A DNA stretch of 64,000 nucleotides from NCBI RefSeq assembly GCF_001712755.1, contig NZ_MDKC01000035.1:1-64000 (forward strand), written 5' to 3'. Below the pieces are notes generated by a model that had not been told where the DNA came from, did no database searches, and saw nothing but the letters and a program-made list of their open reading frames with translations. Every line of letters starts with the position of its first letter. Position 1 is the first letter of the stretch. Below are positions 7,756 to 16,135 of the stretch, piece after piece. The position numbers and the translations under genes are program-made. Origin of the DNA: Gottfriedia luciferensis. Lineage in GTDB: Bacteria > Bacillota > Bacilli > Bacillales > Bacillaceae_G.

Positions 7756-8592
7756 TTAAAACCCAACTCTCATCGTATCAGGATGTGAACCTGCTCGACT
7801 ATCTTGGTTTAATGAATCAATGTTTTCCATGTCTTCTTGTGTTAATTCAAAGTCAAAAATATTTGCGTTTTCTACGATGCGGTGTTCTTTGATTGATTTT
7901 GGAATTGTAACTACATCATGTTGTAAGTCCCATCTTAAGATGACTTGTGCTACTGATTTATTATATTTTTGAGCAATTTTTGTTAAAACTGGCTCTTCTA
8001 AAAGCTGACCTTGTTTTAAAGGTGACCATGCTTCCATTTGAATTCCTTCATTTTTACAGAAAGCTAATAGCTCTTTTTGAGTTAAATGTGGATGGAATTC
8101 TACTTGGTTAACCATTGGTTTAATTTCGCAATCGCTCATTAAGTCTTGTAAATGGTGAATTTGGAAGTTACTTACACCAATTGCACGGACACGTCCGTCT
8201 TTATATAATTTTTCAAGTGCCTTCCAAGTATCTTTATATTTGTCAACACCAGGCCAGTGGATGAGATAAAGATCTAAATAATCTAGCCCTAATAAATTCA
8301 GACTCGTTTCGAAAGCTTGTAAAGTAGTTTCATAACCTTGGTCTGAATTCCAAACTTTACTCGTTACAAACAATTCTTCGCGAGCAATACCTGATTCTTT
8401 AATGGCCTGACCAACGCCTTCTTCATTTTTGTAGATTGCTGCAGTATCAATGCTTATATAGCCATTTCGGATCGCAGCTTTTACGGATTCAACAACTTCT
8501 TCTCCTTCAGAAACTTTGAAAACTCCTAAGCCTAATCGTGGCATTTTTACTCCATTATGTAATGTTACTGTTTCTTTTAAATTTGTTAGCAT
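7756..8592 (-). CDS. Aldo/keto reductase (YvgN-like)
   Basis: A 278-residue NADPH-dependent reductase of the AKR superfamily that reduces aldehydes and ketones such as methylglyoxal. The catalytic tetrad is complete: Asp49 (SIDTAAIY), Tyr54, Lys79 (FVTSKVW) and His112 (LIHWPG). The cofactor-phosphate region IPKSIKEHRIVENANIFDFE and the GVSNFQ motif are also intact. Length and motifs fit the small Bacillus YvgN/YtbE-type reductases. It is a single gene, directly downstream of a decayed KDPG aldolase remnant. The physiological substrate is not evident. Confidence 0.9.
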   Translation of the reverse strand: MLTNLKETVTLHNGVKMPRLGLGVFKVSEGEEVVESVKAAIRNGYISIDTAAIYKNEEGVGQAIKESGIAREELFVTSKVWNSDQGYETTLQAFETSLNLLGLDYLDLYLIHWPGVDKYKDTWKALEKLYKDGRVRAIGVSNFQIHHLQDLMSDCEIKPMVNQVEFHPHLTQKELLAFCKNEGIQMEAWSPLKQGQLLEEPVLTKIAQKYNKSVAQVILRWDLQHDVVTIPKSIKEHRIVENANIFDFELTQEDMENIDSLNQDSRAGSHPDTMRVGF

Positions 8593-8617
8593 CTAAATGA
8601 CCTCCAATTTTTTTATT

Positions 8618-8794
8618 TTATACAAGCTGCAAAGATTTTTTGGCAGCACGTACCTTTTCCATATATTGAATTGCATTGTCTGTAACTTGATCATAGTCTC
8701 CATTTTTAGCAGGTGCAATTAATTTGCCTCCTCCCCCTACTGCTACACTTCCATTTCGGATCCATTCTTCGATATTGTTTAAATCTACTCCTAT
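8618..8794 (-). pseudogene. C-terminal remnant of KDPG/KHG aldolase
   Basis: The minus strand encodes about 58 codons without a start: IGVDLNNIEEWIRNGSVAVG, then GGGKLIAPAKNGDYDQVTDN, then a helical end. This matches the C-terminus of 2-dehydro-3-deoxyphosphogluconate aldolase (phosphate-binding loop and last helix). An in-frame stop (8795-8797) cuts it off upstream, and the Schiff-base Lys and catalytic Glu regions are missing. It is a relic of Entner-Doudoroff or sugar-acid catabolism lost from this locus. Confidence 0.75.
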
Positions 8795-8885
8795 TTAACG
8801 TAAAAAAAAGATATAGTTCTGTTTGTTTAGAATCTAATCCTTGGCTACGATTTATGTAAAAAATGTAGGGCGTGACTAATTAACT

Positions 8886-8918
8886 AAAAATAGAGATACC
8901 GTTACGGGCGTCTCTTTT
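8886..8918 (-). terminator. Terminator of the GNAT gene at 8921
   Basis: AGAGA and TCTCT arms with inner GCC/GGT pairing, followed on the minus strand by ATTTT. Confidence 0.55.
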
Positions 8919-8920
8919 GC

Positions 8921-9397
8921 TTAACTTAAACGAAACTCCATTTTTCTATTTTTTGTTGCCATTCCAATAGACTCATAAAAATGGATCGCATTTTGATTGC
9001 TCTCTGAAACACCTAATTCAATACTATCAACGTTTAAATCCTTCGCGAAATCAAGAACAGATTGCATGAGTTTTCTCCCAATTCCCTTTTTCCTACTCGC
9101 ATCATCAACACATAAACTATTAACAAGTAAGATCTTCCTTGCATTAACAAATGAGTTTTCAGGTATTTCGTCTACCTTCAAAACTGCCACGCCTACTATT
9201 ACAGGACCTAGAGTTGCCACCAGAATATGCTGTTTACTATCTTTTAGTTGGTTATTGAATTCCTCTTCATCTACTGGAGTTGAGTTTTCTTTGTATAGGT
9301 CTGGTCGTTCAAAAACGTGTAAATCGTGAACCTGTCTAAATAAAGATAATAACGACTCGTAGTCTTTTTGATTGGCATTTCGGATGGAAATCTCCAT
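8921..9397 (-). CDS. GNAT family N-acetyltransferase
   Basis: A 158-residue acetyl-CoA-dependent acyltransferase. The GNAT core is clear: an N-terminal strand-helix (ISIRNANQKDYESLLSLFRQ), motif A with the acetyl-CoA pyrophosphate loop RKKGIGRKLM near residue 110, and motif B NQNAIHFYESIGM near residue 137. An AGAGGTG ribosome binding site supports the ATG. The substrate is not predictable. It is monocistronic. Confidence 0.88.
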   Translation of the reverse strand: MEISIRNANQKDYESLLSLFRQVHDLHVFERPDLYKENSTPVDEEEFNNQLKDSKQHILVATLGPVIVGVAVLKVDEIPENSFVNARKILLVNSLCVDDASRKKGIGRKLMQSVLDFAKDLNVDSIELGVSESNQNAIHFYESIGMATKNRKMEFRLS

Positions 9398-9511
9398 GCA
9401 GTTTCACCTCTTTGGTTGTTTTAACTTTGCCGTAATTTATAAATGTGAACTTTAAAAACAAATAGATCAGTTGAATAGACTTCAATCTATTTCTGTTTGT
9501 TCATCTCAGAC

Positions 9512-9710
9512 TTAATCTTCAGGATCTTCTTTTAGAATCCAGGGAATATTAGCTTATATCGTTTACAGTTGGCTTAAAATACTTTGTAACTTCAAGGTAA
9601 TTTTTACAATATAAGCAGTTACAAACTTCCATTTCTTTATTATAAAATTCTCGTGTTCGATCAATATCAACTTCGATTAGCCATTTTCCTATTCTTATCT
9701 GAGGCAGCAT
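9512..9710 (-). pseudogene. Internally deleted CxCxYC-motif protein gene
   Basis: With GGAG as ribosome binding site, an ATG at 9710 starts LPQIRIGKWLIEVDIDRTRE, then FYNKEMEVCNCLYCKNYLEV, ending at a TAA (9549-9551). Immediately beyond, in another frame, the strand encodes NIPWILKEDPED and a stop (9512-9514). The first part resembles small Bacillus proteins with a CNCxYC cysteine cluster, and the second resembles the C-terminal end of such proteins. I infer that the middle was deleted with a frame change. Family membership is from memory of the motif and is not certain. Confidence 0.5.
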
Positions 9711-9851
9711 AATAATCTCCATCCTGCTAATACTTTTCTTTCAGTACGAATATCCCATTTTACTACTTTGTTGTAATGATCATTTAAATAGAAAATATGA
9801 TTTCTCAATATACCTCATTTTTAATTCTTACACACTTGTTGAACTTCAGTT

Positions 9852-10328
9852 TTAAAAAACATTTTGTATTGGTAAATTTTCGGATTCAAATATCGCGATA
9901 ATTGACTTAGTTGAAACAGACTTAGGAATATTAAATTTAAGATTTTTTCCGTTGATTAATGTCATTTTAACACTCCCATTATCTTCCCAACCTGAATGAA
10001 ATGTTGGATGATTGTTTATTTGAATTGACTTTAAACTATTTAGATCAATTTTAAAATTAGATTTTTTAGCTAATAAGGAATCTGGATTAATTTCTATTTC
10101 TTTATCCATATTTGCTTCAAAGACTGAACGTTTTTTTGCAAAAACTTTCTTTCTAAAAAAGGAAAATACCAGCCCTAATATAAAATGCTGTTCTTCAACT
10201 GCATTTTCTACATAAAATTGTCCACCTAGTTTTACAAAAATAAGACTAGCTCCTTTTACATATACCTTATAATACTTATCTGAGGTAAATATTCTAGGCT
10301 TAATTAAATAAATCGGTTTTTCATGCAT
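9852..10328 (-). CDS. Hypothetical protein, possible PH-like beta domain
   Basis: A 158-residue soluble protein with no signal or membrane segment. Strand-rich segments at the start (YYKVYVKGASLIFVKLGGQF) and end (GSVKMTLINGKNLKFNIPKS), followed by an amphipathic helix (SIIAIFESENLPIQ), suggest a PH-like or GRAM-like fold, but this is inference. A basic stretch FFRKKVFAKKR lies near residue 60. It is close to the DUF6054-like gene on the same strand. Confidence 0.5.
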   Translation of the reverse strand: MHEKPIYLIKPRIFTSDKYYKVYVKGASLIFVKLGGQFYVENAVEEQHFILGLVFSFFRKKVFAKKRSVFEANMDKEIEINPDSLLAKKSNFKIDLNSLKSIQINNHPTFHSGWEDNGSVKMTLINGKNLKFNIPKSVSTKSIIAIFESENLPIQNVF

Positions 10329-10533
10329 AAACCTTCCCCTAATCTGGTATGAAATACTATGCTTTTTATTTCAGTTGGTATTAAAATTTTAAAAAGTAGC
10401 GTTATAGAAACGGTACTAAAATTATCAAAAATAACACTCTTTCATAATGATTATTATAAAGATTTTATAAATGAAGGGGTGCTTAAAATAAAAAGATCCG
10501 CTGTAGCAGCAAGAAAACTACCCACTACAAAGA

Positions 10534-10881
10534 TTAATTATCCTCAATTACATCCAATATATTAGTCGCCAACTTTAGTCTTATCGGTTTGATAAAACTT
10601 TTCCCTGCTCCCCAACCAAAATCAAATATTCCTTCGCCATTACCTGAGGAAATGCACTTAACATACGTAACACCACTAAAGTTGTCAATTGTAACCGTCA
10701 AAGTAGCTGTACTATTGTTTCTGAAAAAGAATTTTTGAAAAACTAGAATAACAACTTCTTTCTCATCAGCAACTTTATTATCCTGAAAAATCAAATTAGA
10801 TTTTAAATCTAAGTCCTCTAAAATAAGTTGAGTTGCTTGATTTGGATTAATATTTACAGTGAATTCTAAGTAATGTTTCAT
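10534..10881 (-). CDS. DUF6054-like protein
   Basis: A 115-residue soluble protein. The pattern RNNSTATLTVTIDNFSGVTY, then KCISSGNGEGIFDFGWGAG, resembles small Firmicute proteins of the DUF6054 type, in which a beta-sheet core ends in a glycine-rich loop and a C-terminal helix (here FIKPIRLKLATNILDVIED). The function of that family is not known. An AAGGAGG ribosome binding site lies upstream of the ATG with long spacing. Confidence 0.55.
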   Translation of the reverse strand: MKHYLEFTVNINPNQATQLILEDLDLKSNLIFQDNKVADEKEVVILVFQKFFFRNNSTATLTVTIDNFSGVTYVKCISSGNGEGIFDFGWGAGKSFIKPIRLKLATNILDVIEDN

Positions 10882-11008
10882 TTCTTACATTATCCTCCTT
10901 ATAATGTGATATATAAGAATACATCCTAAATTAATTTACTTTAATTCTATCAATAATTTCTTTTAATTTTCCAAAGCAAATTATCCTATTTAATTGAAGA
11001 TACTGCTC

Positions 11009-11048
11009 AATAATAAAAAAGCCGCTATTCCGCAGCTTTTTTATTATT
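11009..11048. terminator. Strong bidirectional terminator
   Basis: A perfect 14-base inverted repeat (AATAATAAAAAAGC and its complement) around a 12-base loop, giving T-runs on both strands. It lies downstream of the minus-strand gene ending at 11126. Confidence 0.85.
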
Positions 11049-11125
11049 ACACATGAGGTAGTAGATAGGTCCACTTGATCTTTTTAGTTTAAGTCTCAAA
11101 GGCGTCAGAGAAACTATTTAGTTTA

Positions 11126-11629
11126 TTAGACCGAAATGATACCTCCTGGTGGGACTGGAATTGATGGTCCAGTTTTTTCAATTTCTGCATCAACAAACAA
11201 CGCATGGGGGAAAGTCGCCCCTGCATTGTTAAAAGCCAAATCCGGTCCAGAGCCAAATATTCTTCCAGCTATTACTTCCACACTAAGTTTGTTTTTCTTC
11301 TCATTCCGGTCAATATCGCCCCAAAATGTAAAACGCCATGTTCCGAAAGCTGGAGGAGATGATGGACCAGTGACAACGATGAGGAGTGTATGCTGAGGGA
11401 GAACATTTACTGTCCAGTTACCAAATGCTGGGGATGATATTTCTGGGTTTTGAACGCCGGCAGGTACCCCAGGAGCGGAAAATTCTACAACGAAATTAGC
11501 TTTAAGCGTTTTTGAACTTGGATTTTTGAAATAGATGTTGATCATATCATTGCTATCTGGCGCTTGGTTATCAACAGGCACATGAAATACACCAGTTGTA
11601 ATTGCCTTCACTATTTTATCACATCCCAT
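11126..11629 (-). CDS. Beta-sandwich-like hypothetical protein of atypical composition
   Basis: A 167-residue protein rich in Pro, Gly, Ala, Val, Phe and Asn with alternating hydrophobic residues (ANFVVEFSAPGVPAGV, HTLLIVVTGPSSPPAFGTWR), suggesting a beta-sandwich. There is no signal peptide or membrane segment, and the C-terminus is Pro/Gly-rich. I do not recognise the family. A structural surface or spore-layer protein is possible but unproven. The gene is visibly richer in G and C than its neighbours, so recent acquisition is plausible. A GGTGAG ribosome binding site precedes the ATG. Confidence 0.55.
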   Translation of the reverse strand: MGCDKIVKAITTGVFHVPVDNQAPDSNDMINIYFKNPSSKTLKANFVVEFSAPGVPAGVQNPEISSPAFGNWTVNVLPQHTLLIVVTGPSSPPAFGTWRFTFWGDIDRNEKKNKLSVEVIAGRIFGSGPDLAFNNAGATFPHALFVDAEIEKTGPSIPVPPGGIISV

Positions 11630-11967
11630 CCTTCATTCTCACCACACTCTTCGGATGAACTTACTTCTAAGAAATTTTCTTCAAAGTTGTTAGTCAATTA
11701 ATTTCTTCCTTTCTATCAATAATATTAGATTAGGGACATCTATAAATAATATGTAAAAAGAGAAAAAACTGCTTGTACACAAATCTATGAAACTACCTTT
11801 TTTATATGAATCCTTTATTAAATATTTAATGTACTTTAATGTAAAAAAAATGCTCCTATTAGGCACTACTTTGGTAATTGAAACGTTAAATCCTGTATAG
11901 AACTGGTAGAGTTTGCCCCAAACTAAAATTATTACATAAAAATCAAATCAATTAATGGGGTATTAAG
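11630..11967. other. Intergenic region without recognised features
   Basis: AT-rich divergent promoter region between the minus-strand gene starting at 11629 and the plus-strand gene at 11968. I see no coding remnant, hairpin or repeat. Confidence 0.4.
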
Positions 11968-12693
11968 TTGGAAAGATTTTTTCAATTTCATTCAAAATTG
12001 GGTCCGTTTCACCTTTTTTCATTAGATCATCTAATAACGATCGGAATTATTTTGATTCTCAGTGTTCTTCTATTTGTCTTTAGAAAACAGATTCAGGACT
12101 CGGGGAAAAAACGACTTTTTCGTTTTTCTTTAGCATTTCTCTTATTGGCTTCTGAGATTTTTTTTCATATGTGGCTTGTGTATGAGAATGCTTGGTCGCT
12201 TAAAACAGGTTTGCCACTTGAACTTAGTGATATTACTGTCATTCTGGGAATTATAATGCTTCTGACAAATAGCTATAGAGTGTTTCAATTCATGTATTTT
12301 GCCGGTTTAGCCAGTTCCATTCAAGCCATCTTGACACCTGATCTTGGCCATTATTCGTTTCCACATTTTCGATATTTCGAGTTTTTTGTTTCGCACGGAG
12401 GAGTGGTGCTTGCCTGTTTGATTTTGCTGGTAGCCAGCAAATATCGACCGACCATACCATCTATGTGGGTGACCGTTCTCATTGTTAACCTTTATGCAGC
12501 TTGCGTATTTTTCATTAATAAGTCGCTGAAAACTAACTTCATGTATCTCATGAAAAAGCCCGAAAATACTTCCCTATTAGATTATCTAGGACCTTGGCCA
12601 TGGTATCTTCTCTCGGCAGAATTGGTAATGATTGTGAGCTTTTACATTTTGTATAGTCCTTTTTGGTTAAAAAGGAAAATGCAAAGAAATTAA
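11968..12693 (+). CDS. ywaF: TIGR02206/YwaF-family integral membrane protein
   Basis: A 241-residue protein with about six or seven membrane helices. The pattern FHLFSLDHLITIGIILILSV, then EIFFHMWLVYENAWSLKTGL, then PLELSDITVILGIIMLLTNS is characteristic of the YwaF/TIGR02206 family (related to eukaryotic TMEM164). It includes the conserved LPL.LSDI motif and the later HFRYFEFFVSHG. The start is TTG after a GGGG ribosome binding site. The family has no established role in Bacillus. It is monocistronic with a strong terminator. Confidence 0.85.
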   Translation: MERFFQFHSKLGPFHLFSLDHLITIGIILILSVLLFVFRKQIQDSGKKRLFRFSLAFLLLASEIFFHMWLVYENAWSLKTGLPLELSDITVILGIIMLLTNSYRVFQFMYFAGLASSIQAILTPDLGHYSFPHFRYFEFFVSHGGVVLACLILLVASKYRPTIPSMWVTVLIVNLYAACVFFINKSLKTNFMYLMKKPENTSLLDYLGPWPWYLLSAELVMIVSFYILYSPFWLKRKMQRN

Positions 12694-12727
12694 TTAAAGT
12701 TCTTTACATATGTTTTGAAGATTTAAG

Positions 12728-12763
12728 GAAAAAGCCAATCCCTAGTTTGGGATTGGCTTTTTT
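12728..12763 (+). terminator. Terminator of the YwaF-family gene
   Basis: AAAAGCCAATCCC and GGGATTGGCTTTTTT arms with a short TAGTTT loop. Confidence 0.9.
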
Positions 12764-12781
12764 GTATGTCGATTATCTCAA

Positions 12782-12872
12782 TTAATTTAATAAATTTTTG
12801 TACCCATCCATGAATACATGACCTGCAAAATAAAAAAATATGATTGCTGCTATAAAAGAAAAGTATTTTTGG
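12782..12872 (-). pseudogene. Possible C-terminal scrap of a membrane protein
   Basis: The minus strand encodes about 30 codons, VQKYFSFIAAIIFFYFAGHV and then FMDGYKNLLN and a stop, with an in-frame stop directly upstream and no start. It looks like the last helix of a lost membrane protein, but it is short and the call is tentative. Confidence 0.25.
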
Positions 12873-12943
12873 ACCTACTAGATGGTCTGATTTCTAAGTT
12901 AATAATGCAGTAACTTATTGTTGTTTGCTGGAAGTTTGTACAA

Positions 12944-12972
12944 TAAAAAACAACTAATGTTTTCATTAGTTG
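12944..12972 (-). terminator. Terminator of the DHFR-like gene
   Basis: CAACTAATG and CATTAGTTG arms with a TTTT loop, followed on the minus strand by TTTTTTATTG. Confidence 0.8.
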
Positions 12973-12997
12973 CTCCAGTTTTCATTGCTTATATAAC

Positions 12998-13576
12998 TTA
13001 CGATTTTAAAATATTATATGTAAGGCCAATTGCACCAGAATTAAATGTTTTGTTTTCCACAAGTGAGAGGTTGCGTCTATATTCCGAGGCCTTAAACAAA
13101 GGTAGACCACTTCCTATAATAACTGGTGAAATAGTAATTTTAATGACATCAATTAAATCAAGTTCCATAAGAGCATGTGCAAACCTAGGGCTTCCTAAAA
13201 TAATGATATCTCTACCTGGCTGTTTTTTTATATTTTTAATTTCTTCCTCAATATTTTCTTTTACTAATTTTGTATTATTCCATTCAGCTTTTTCAAGTGT
13301 AGTAGAAAAAACAACCTTTGATGTCTCTTCTATCCATTTAGCATGTTCAATTTCATATTCTGATGCTTCTGGGTTAGAAGGTACTGATGTCCAATAATTT
13401 TCCATCATTTGATATGTTCCTCTTCCCCATAACACTGTGTCTACAGTACTTAAAATTTCTCTAGCATGCTTTTCTAATTCTTCATTGTAAGATACCCATC
13501 CAATATCCATTTGACCGTTTGGTCCTTCTACAAAACCATCTAAAGAAGAATGTAAAAATAAAATAACATTTCTCAT
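12998..13576 (-). CDS. Dihydrofolate reductase family protein (RibD C-terminal-like)
   Basis: A 192-residue cytosolic protein of the DHFR/RibD_C superfamily. The start RNVILFLHSSLDGFVEGPNG, the mid motif TVLWGRGTYQMMENYW, and the GRDIIILGSPRFAHALMELD nucleotide-binding motif are typical, as is the ending HPVI-like segment ITISPVIIGSGLPLF. These proteins are NADPH-dependent reductases of uncertain substrate and are not true folate reductases. It is monocistronic. Confidence 0.88.
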   Translation of the reverse strand: MRNVILFLHSSLDGFVEGPNGQMDIGWVSYNEELEKHAREILSTVDTVLWGRGTYQMMENYWTSVPSNPEASEYEIEHAKWIEETSKVVFSTTLEKAEWNNTKLVKENIEEEIKNIKKQPGRDIIILGSPRFAHALMELDLIDVIKITISPVIIGSGLPLFKASEYRRNLSLVENKTFNSGAIGLTYNILKS

Positions 13577-13783
13577 AAAATCCTCCTTGTACTAAGTTAT
13601 AGTTATTTTCTTTATTTATGTAAACAAGGAATTTCTAACTGTTTTTATTGTTTAGAAGATAGTTTTCTTCTTAAATCATTTTCTTATATTCTTCACTTGG
13701 AAAAAACTAATATCAGGTTTTTCATGTCAAATCTTTGATAATTTCCCCATTTCTAAATTAATCAATACTATCAATCAGACATT

Positions 13784-13811
13784 AAAAAACAACGACAAAA
13801 TTGTCGATCAT
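13784..13811 (-). terminator. Terminator of the VOC gene
   Basis: CGACAA and TTGTCG arms with a 2-base loop, followed on the minus strand by TTGTTTTTT. Confidence 0.55.
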
Positions 13812-13844
13812 GTTCTTCCTAACTCACCCGATAGTTTTTAAAAT

Positions 13845-14279
13845 TTATTTGATTTTCTCCGCCAACTCTAAAATAATTCCTTCTGGGCCACGAACGTAGC
13901 ATAACTTATAGCTTTCTTCATATTGCTGTATTTCACTAAATATTTCCGTGCCCTTCTCTTTCAATTTTGCAATAATAGCTTCAATATCTTCAACAGCAAA
14001 GCAAATATGTCGGATACCTAGTGTATTTGCAAGAGGTTTCTGTATATCTTTATCATCTGACGGTGTATAAAATTTGACTAGCTCGATCCATGCCTCACCA
14101 TCTGGCATCCCCATTCCTACACATGCCGTTTTCACATTATTAAGCCCAACTATTCTGTCCAACATTTCTCCATCCAATTCCCATTCCGCTTTCACATCAA
14201 GTCCAAGGTCAATAAAAAACGCTTTAGCCTCTGAAAGATCGTTTACGTTTATACTCACATGATCTATTCTATTAATCAC
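13845..14279 (-). CDS. VOC/glyoxalase superfamily protein
   Basis: A 144-residue protein made of two beta-alpha-beta-beta-beta modules of the vicinal oxygen chelate fold. Likely metal ligands are visible: His7 (RIDHVSINV), a Glu in EAWIELVKF, His in GIRHICFAVEDI and a Glu in GIILELAEKI. This is the glyoxalase I-like set H-E-H-E. The start is GTG after a GGAGG ribosome binding site. It could be a lactoylglutathione-lyase-like, isomerase or resistance protein, and the substrate is not evident. Confidence 0.85.
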   Translation of the reverse strand: MINRIDHVSINVNDLSEAKAFFIDLGLDVKAEWELDGEMLDRIVGLNNVKTACVGMGMPDGEAWIELVKFYTPSDDKDIQKPLANTLGIRHICFAVEDIEAIIAKLKEKGTEIFSEIQQYEESYKLCYVRGPEGIILELAEKIK

Positions 14280-14703
14280 CCTATCTCATACCTCCTATGT
14301 ACCTGTTATTTTCAATATCTGTATTGGTGTAAGGTTTGTTTGAAATTACAATTCGCTTAAAACAGAAAATATCCTTCTCAACAAACCTGCCTCCTTTATC
14401 TCAATTAAAAAACCAACTTTTCAGCCGATTGTGTTTTTCAACCAAAGCATTGCGTTAGTTTAATTAGAAATTATATTTAGATTAGAGAATTTATTGAACC
14501 TAGATGTAGCTTTAACAGTAATACATGTGATACTTATCGTGATTTTTTATCTGCTTCATCATGTGGATATTTATGAGGGATATTAATTTCCTTATTCATA
14601 TAAAAAAAGCAGCATTTGCTGTTCTTATCCAAGATGAAGACTACCTTTTTTAATGAAAATTCTTTAATTCACTTTGGAAAATTAAGTTTAAAAGGATGAT
14701 AAT
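14280..14703. other. Intergenic region with a palindrome and a short minus-strand ORF
   Basis: Contains a partial copy of the GCATGCGTTAGTT-type palindrome (14438-14465), an orphan hairpin with a minus-strand T-run (14602-14623), and a 21-codon minus-strand ORF (14534-14599: NKEINIPHKYPHDEADKKSR after Met) that lacks a ribosome binding site. I would not call the latter a gene without conservation. Confidence 0.3.
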
Positions 14704-15219
14704 ATGCAACTAGATATTGTTTGGAAAGCAATGCTAATTGTTTTTATGGGAACTTTTTTATTAAAAATAGCTGGAAGAAACTCTATTTCCAAATTAACAA
14801 TCTCTGAAATTGTTTTAATGAGTACAATTGGCCCATTACTAAGTCGTCCAATTGAAAATAAGAGTATTTGGACTAGTTTAGGTGTTGCTTCTATTCTTAT
14901 TCTGATTGTAATTGTATTTCAGTTTCTAAAAATAAAATATAAATCAATCGAATTATTACTAACTGGTAGATCAATCGTTATTATAGATGATGGAAACTTA
15001 AATTTAGAAAACATGAAAAAAATACGACTTACAACTGAAAATTTAATAATGCGTCTACACCAGTTAGGAATAACTTCAATTGAAGATGTAGCATGGGCTA
15101 CTTTAGAAACTAATGGGCAAATAGGATATAAATTGAAGCCAAACTTACAACCTGCAACTAAACAAGACATTCAAAATTTAGTAAGATTAATTGAAACAAA
15201 AATTCCCGAGTCAAAGTGA
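14704..15219 (+). CDS. DUF421 (YetF-type) membrane protein
   Basis: A 171-residue protein with three N-terminal helices (about residues 5-22, 33-48 and 57-77) and a cytosolic mixed alpha/beta part. The conserved KIAGRNSISKLTISEIVLMS motif near residue 20 and the LTTENLIMRLHQLGITSIED segment identify the DUF421 family. It is shorter than B. subtilis YetF/YdfS-type proteins, lacking their extended C-terminus. An AAAAGGATG ribosome binding site precedes the ATG. The family has been linked to spore and membrane lipids, but the role here is unknown. Confidence 0.85.
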   Translation: MQLDIVWKAMLIVFMGTFLLKIAGRNSISKLTISEIVLMSTIGPLLSRPIENKSIWTSLGVASILILIVIVFQFLKIKYKSIELLLTGRSIVIIDDGNLNLENMKKIRLTTENLIMRLHQLGITSIEDVAWATLETNGQIGYKLKPNLQPATKQDIQNLVRLIETKIPESK

Positions 15220-15337
15220 ATTTATTAAATTTTAAGCAAATTTTCACATACGAAAGGCGTGTAACTTAAACAATTAAATTTAAATCTACATATTTTATCA
15301 TGTAATATTTTCTTTACCCAAAACACTTATTTTTTTA

Positions 15338-15372
15338 AGGGAAGCTCTTTATCTAGAGTTTCTCTCTTTTTT
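15338..15372 (+). terminator. Terminator of the DUF421 gene
   Basis: AGGGAAGCTCT pairs with AGAGTTTCTCT (two G-U wobbles), followed by CTTTTTT. Confidence 0.6.
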
Positions 15373-15378
15373 ATTTTT

Positions 15379-15408
15379 TGCTGAACTAACGCATGTCTTA
15401 GTTGGGTA
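15379..15408. repeat. ACGCATG-centred imperfect palindrome
   Basis: CTGAACTAACGCATG followed by TCTTAGTTGGG. Related sequences lie at 14438-14465, 16051-16080 and 22126-22155, each within a gene-poor gap and next to a hairpin or repeat. Confidence 0.45.
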
Positions 15409-15440
15409 AAAAAAGAGAATCCTCCAGAAAGGGATTCTCT
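15409..15440 (-). terminator. Hairpin with minus-strand T-run
   Basis: AGAGAATCC and GGATTCTCT arms. A-run on the left gives a T-run on the minus strand. No minus-strand gene ends here, so it may be a relic or part of the repeat cluster. Confidence 0.4.
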
Positions 15441-15483
15441 ACTTTGGGTTAATTTATATATTGGGCAAAGGCAAACAAGCTTG

Positions 15484-15625
15484 TAAAAAGAGAGAAACTC
15501 ACAGAATAAGTTTCTCTAAAAAATAGGTGATATTGGTAAAAAATTAAAACAAGAAATGTAATATTATTATATAGAAATTAATATCAATTGTTTTAGTTAT
15601 ACGCCTTTTTATTTGGAAAATTATG
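15484..15625. repeat. Dispersed intergenic repeat, copy 1
   Basis: Begins with an AGAGAAACT/AGTTTCTCT hairpin, then ATAGGTGATATTGGTAAAAA, an AAAACAAGAAA block, ATTATTATATA, and TTGTTTTAGTTATACGCC, ending near a TATTTGGAAAA. The same order of blocks recurs at 22159-22316. It is non-coding in all frames I read. Confidence 0.65.
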
Positions 15626-15712
15626 TAAATTTTATTTTAGTTGTATATTGACTTGTTAACGTCGTGCATGTCATGTTCTGTTCTAGTTTACATAAACACT
15701 CGTTATCGGCAA

Positions 15713-15749
15713 TAAAAAAGGATTTTCATATAATGAAAATCCTTTTTTA
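15713..15749. terminator. Orphan bidirectional hairpin terminator
   Basis: AAAAAAGGATTTTCAT and ATGAAAATCCTTTTTT arms. There is no intact gene on either side, which suggests that one has been lost. Confidence 0.6.
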
Positions 15750-15772
15750 TTTATAACTTTCTACTTGAAATC

Positions 15773-15915
15773 CTAGTGGATAAAAATTACCTTACCTTTT
15801 ATTATTTGATAGTTAAACTTGTCCAAATTCAACATCAATATATTAATATGTCTAAATGTAAAATCTTGCATATCGCTTTTGTCCCACTCTATTAATTTTT
15901 TTATATTATATAATA
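15773..15915 (-). pseudogene. Short open fragment, possible gene relic
   Basis: The minus strand is open for about 47 codons upstream of an orphan terminator and reads KKLIEWDKSDMQDFTFRHIN followed by ILMLNLDKFNYQIIKG and a stop. There is no start with a ribosome binding site. It is unrecognised and probably a fragment. Confidence 0.25.
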
Positions 15916-16050
15916 TTTATTTCTAAATTAAATTGAAGATATTAAAGCAAAAAAAAGAGCTACAAAATTAAAATCCTTTTTGCTGCTTATTCAATTACAA
16001 TGGGAGTACAATAAAAACTTCCATTCACTGTTGTGAATCTGAGGATTCAT

Positions 16051-16080
16051 GTTTGGCTAACGCATGCTTTTGTTGAATTA
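16051..16080. repeat. ACGCATG-centred imperfect palindrome, another copy
   Basis: GGCTAACGCATGC followed by TTTTGTTGAA, related to 15379-15408. Confidence 0.4.
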
Positions 16081-16135
16081 ATATATCGTGGAATCTTTTA
16101 AAGAAAATATAAATTTATAGAAGCGAGTGGTGAGA

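Noticed and set aside
10359-10565. 68-codon plus-strand frame between two minus-strand genes
   Set aside because: No ribosome binding site, protein not family-like, and it overlaps the end of the DUF6054-like gene.
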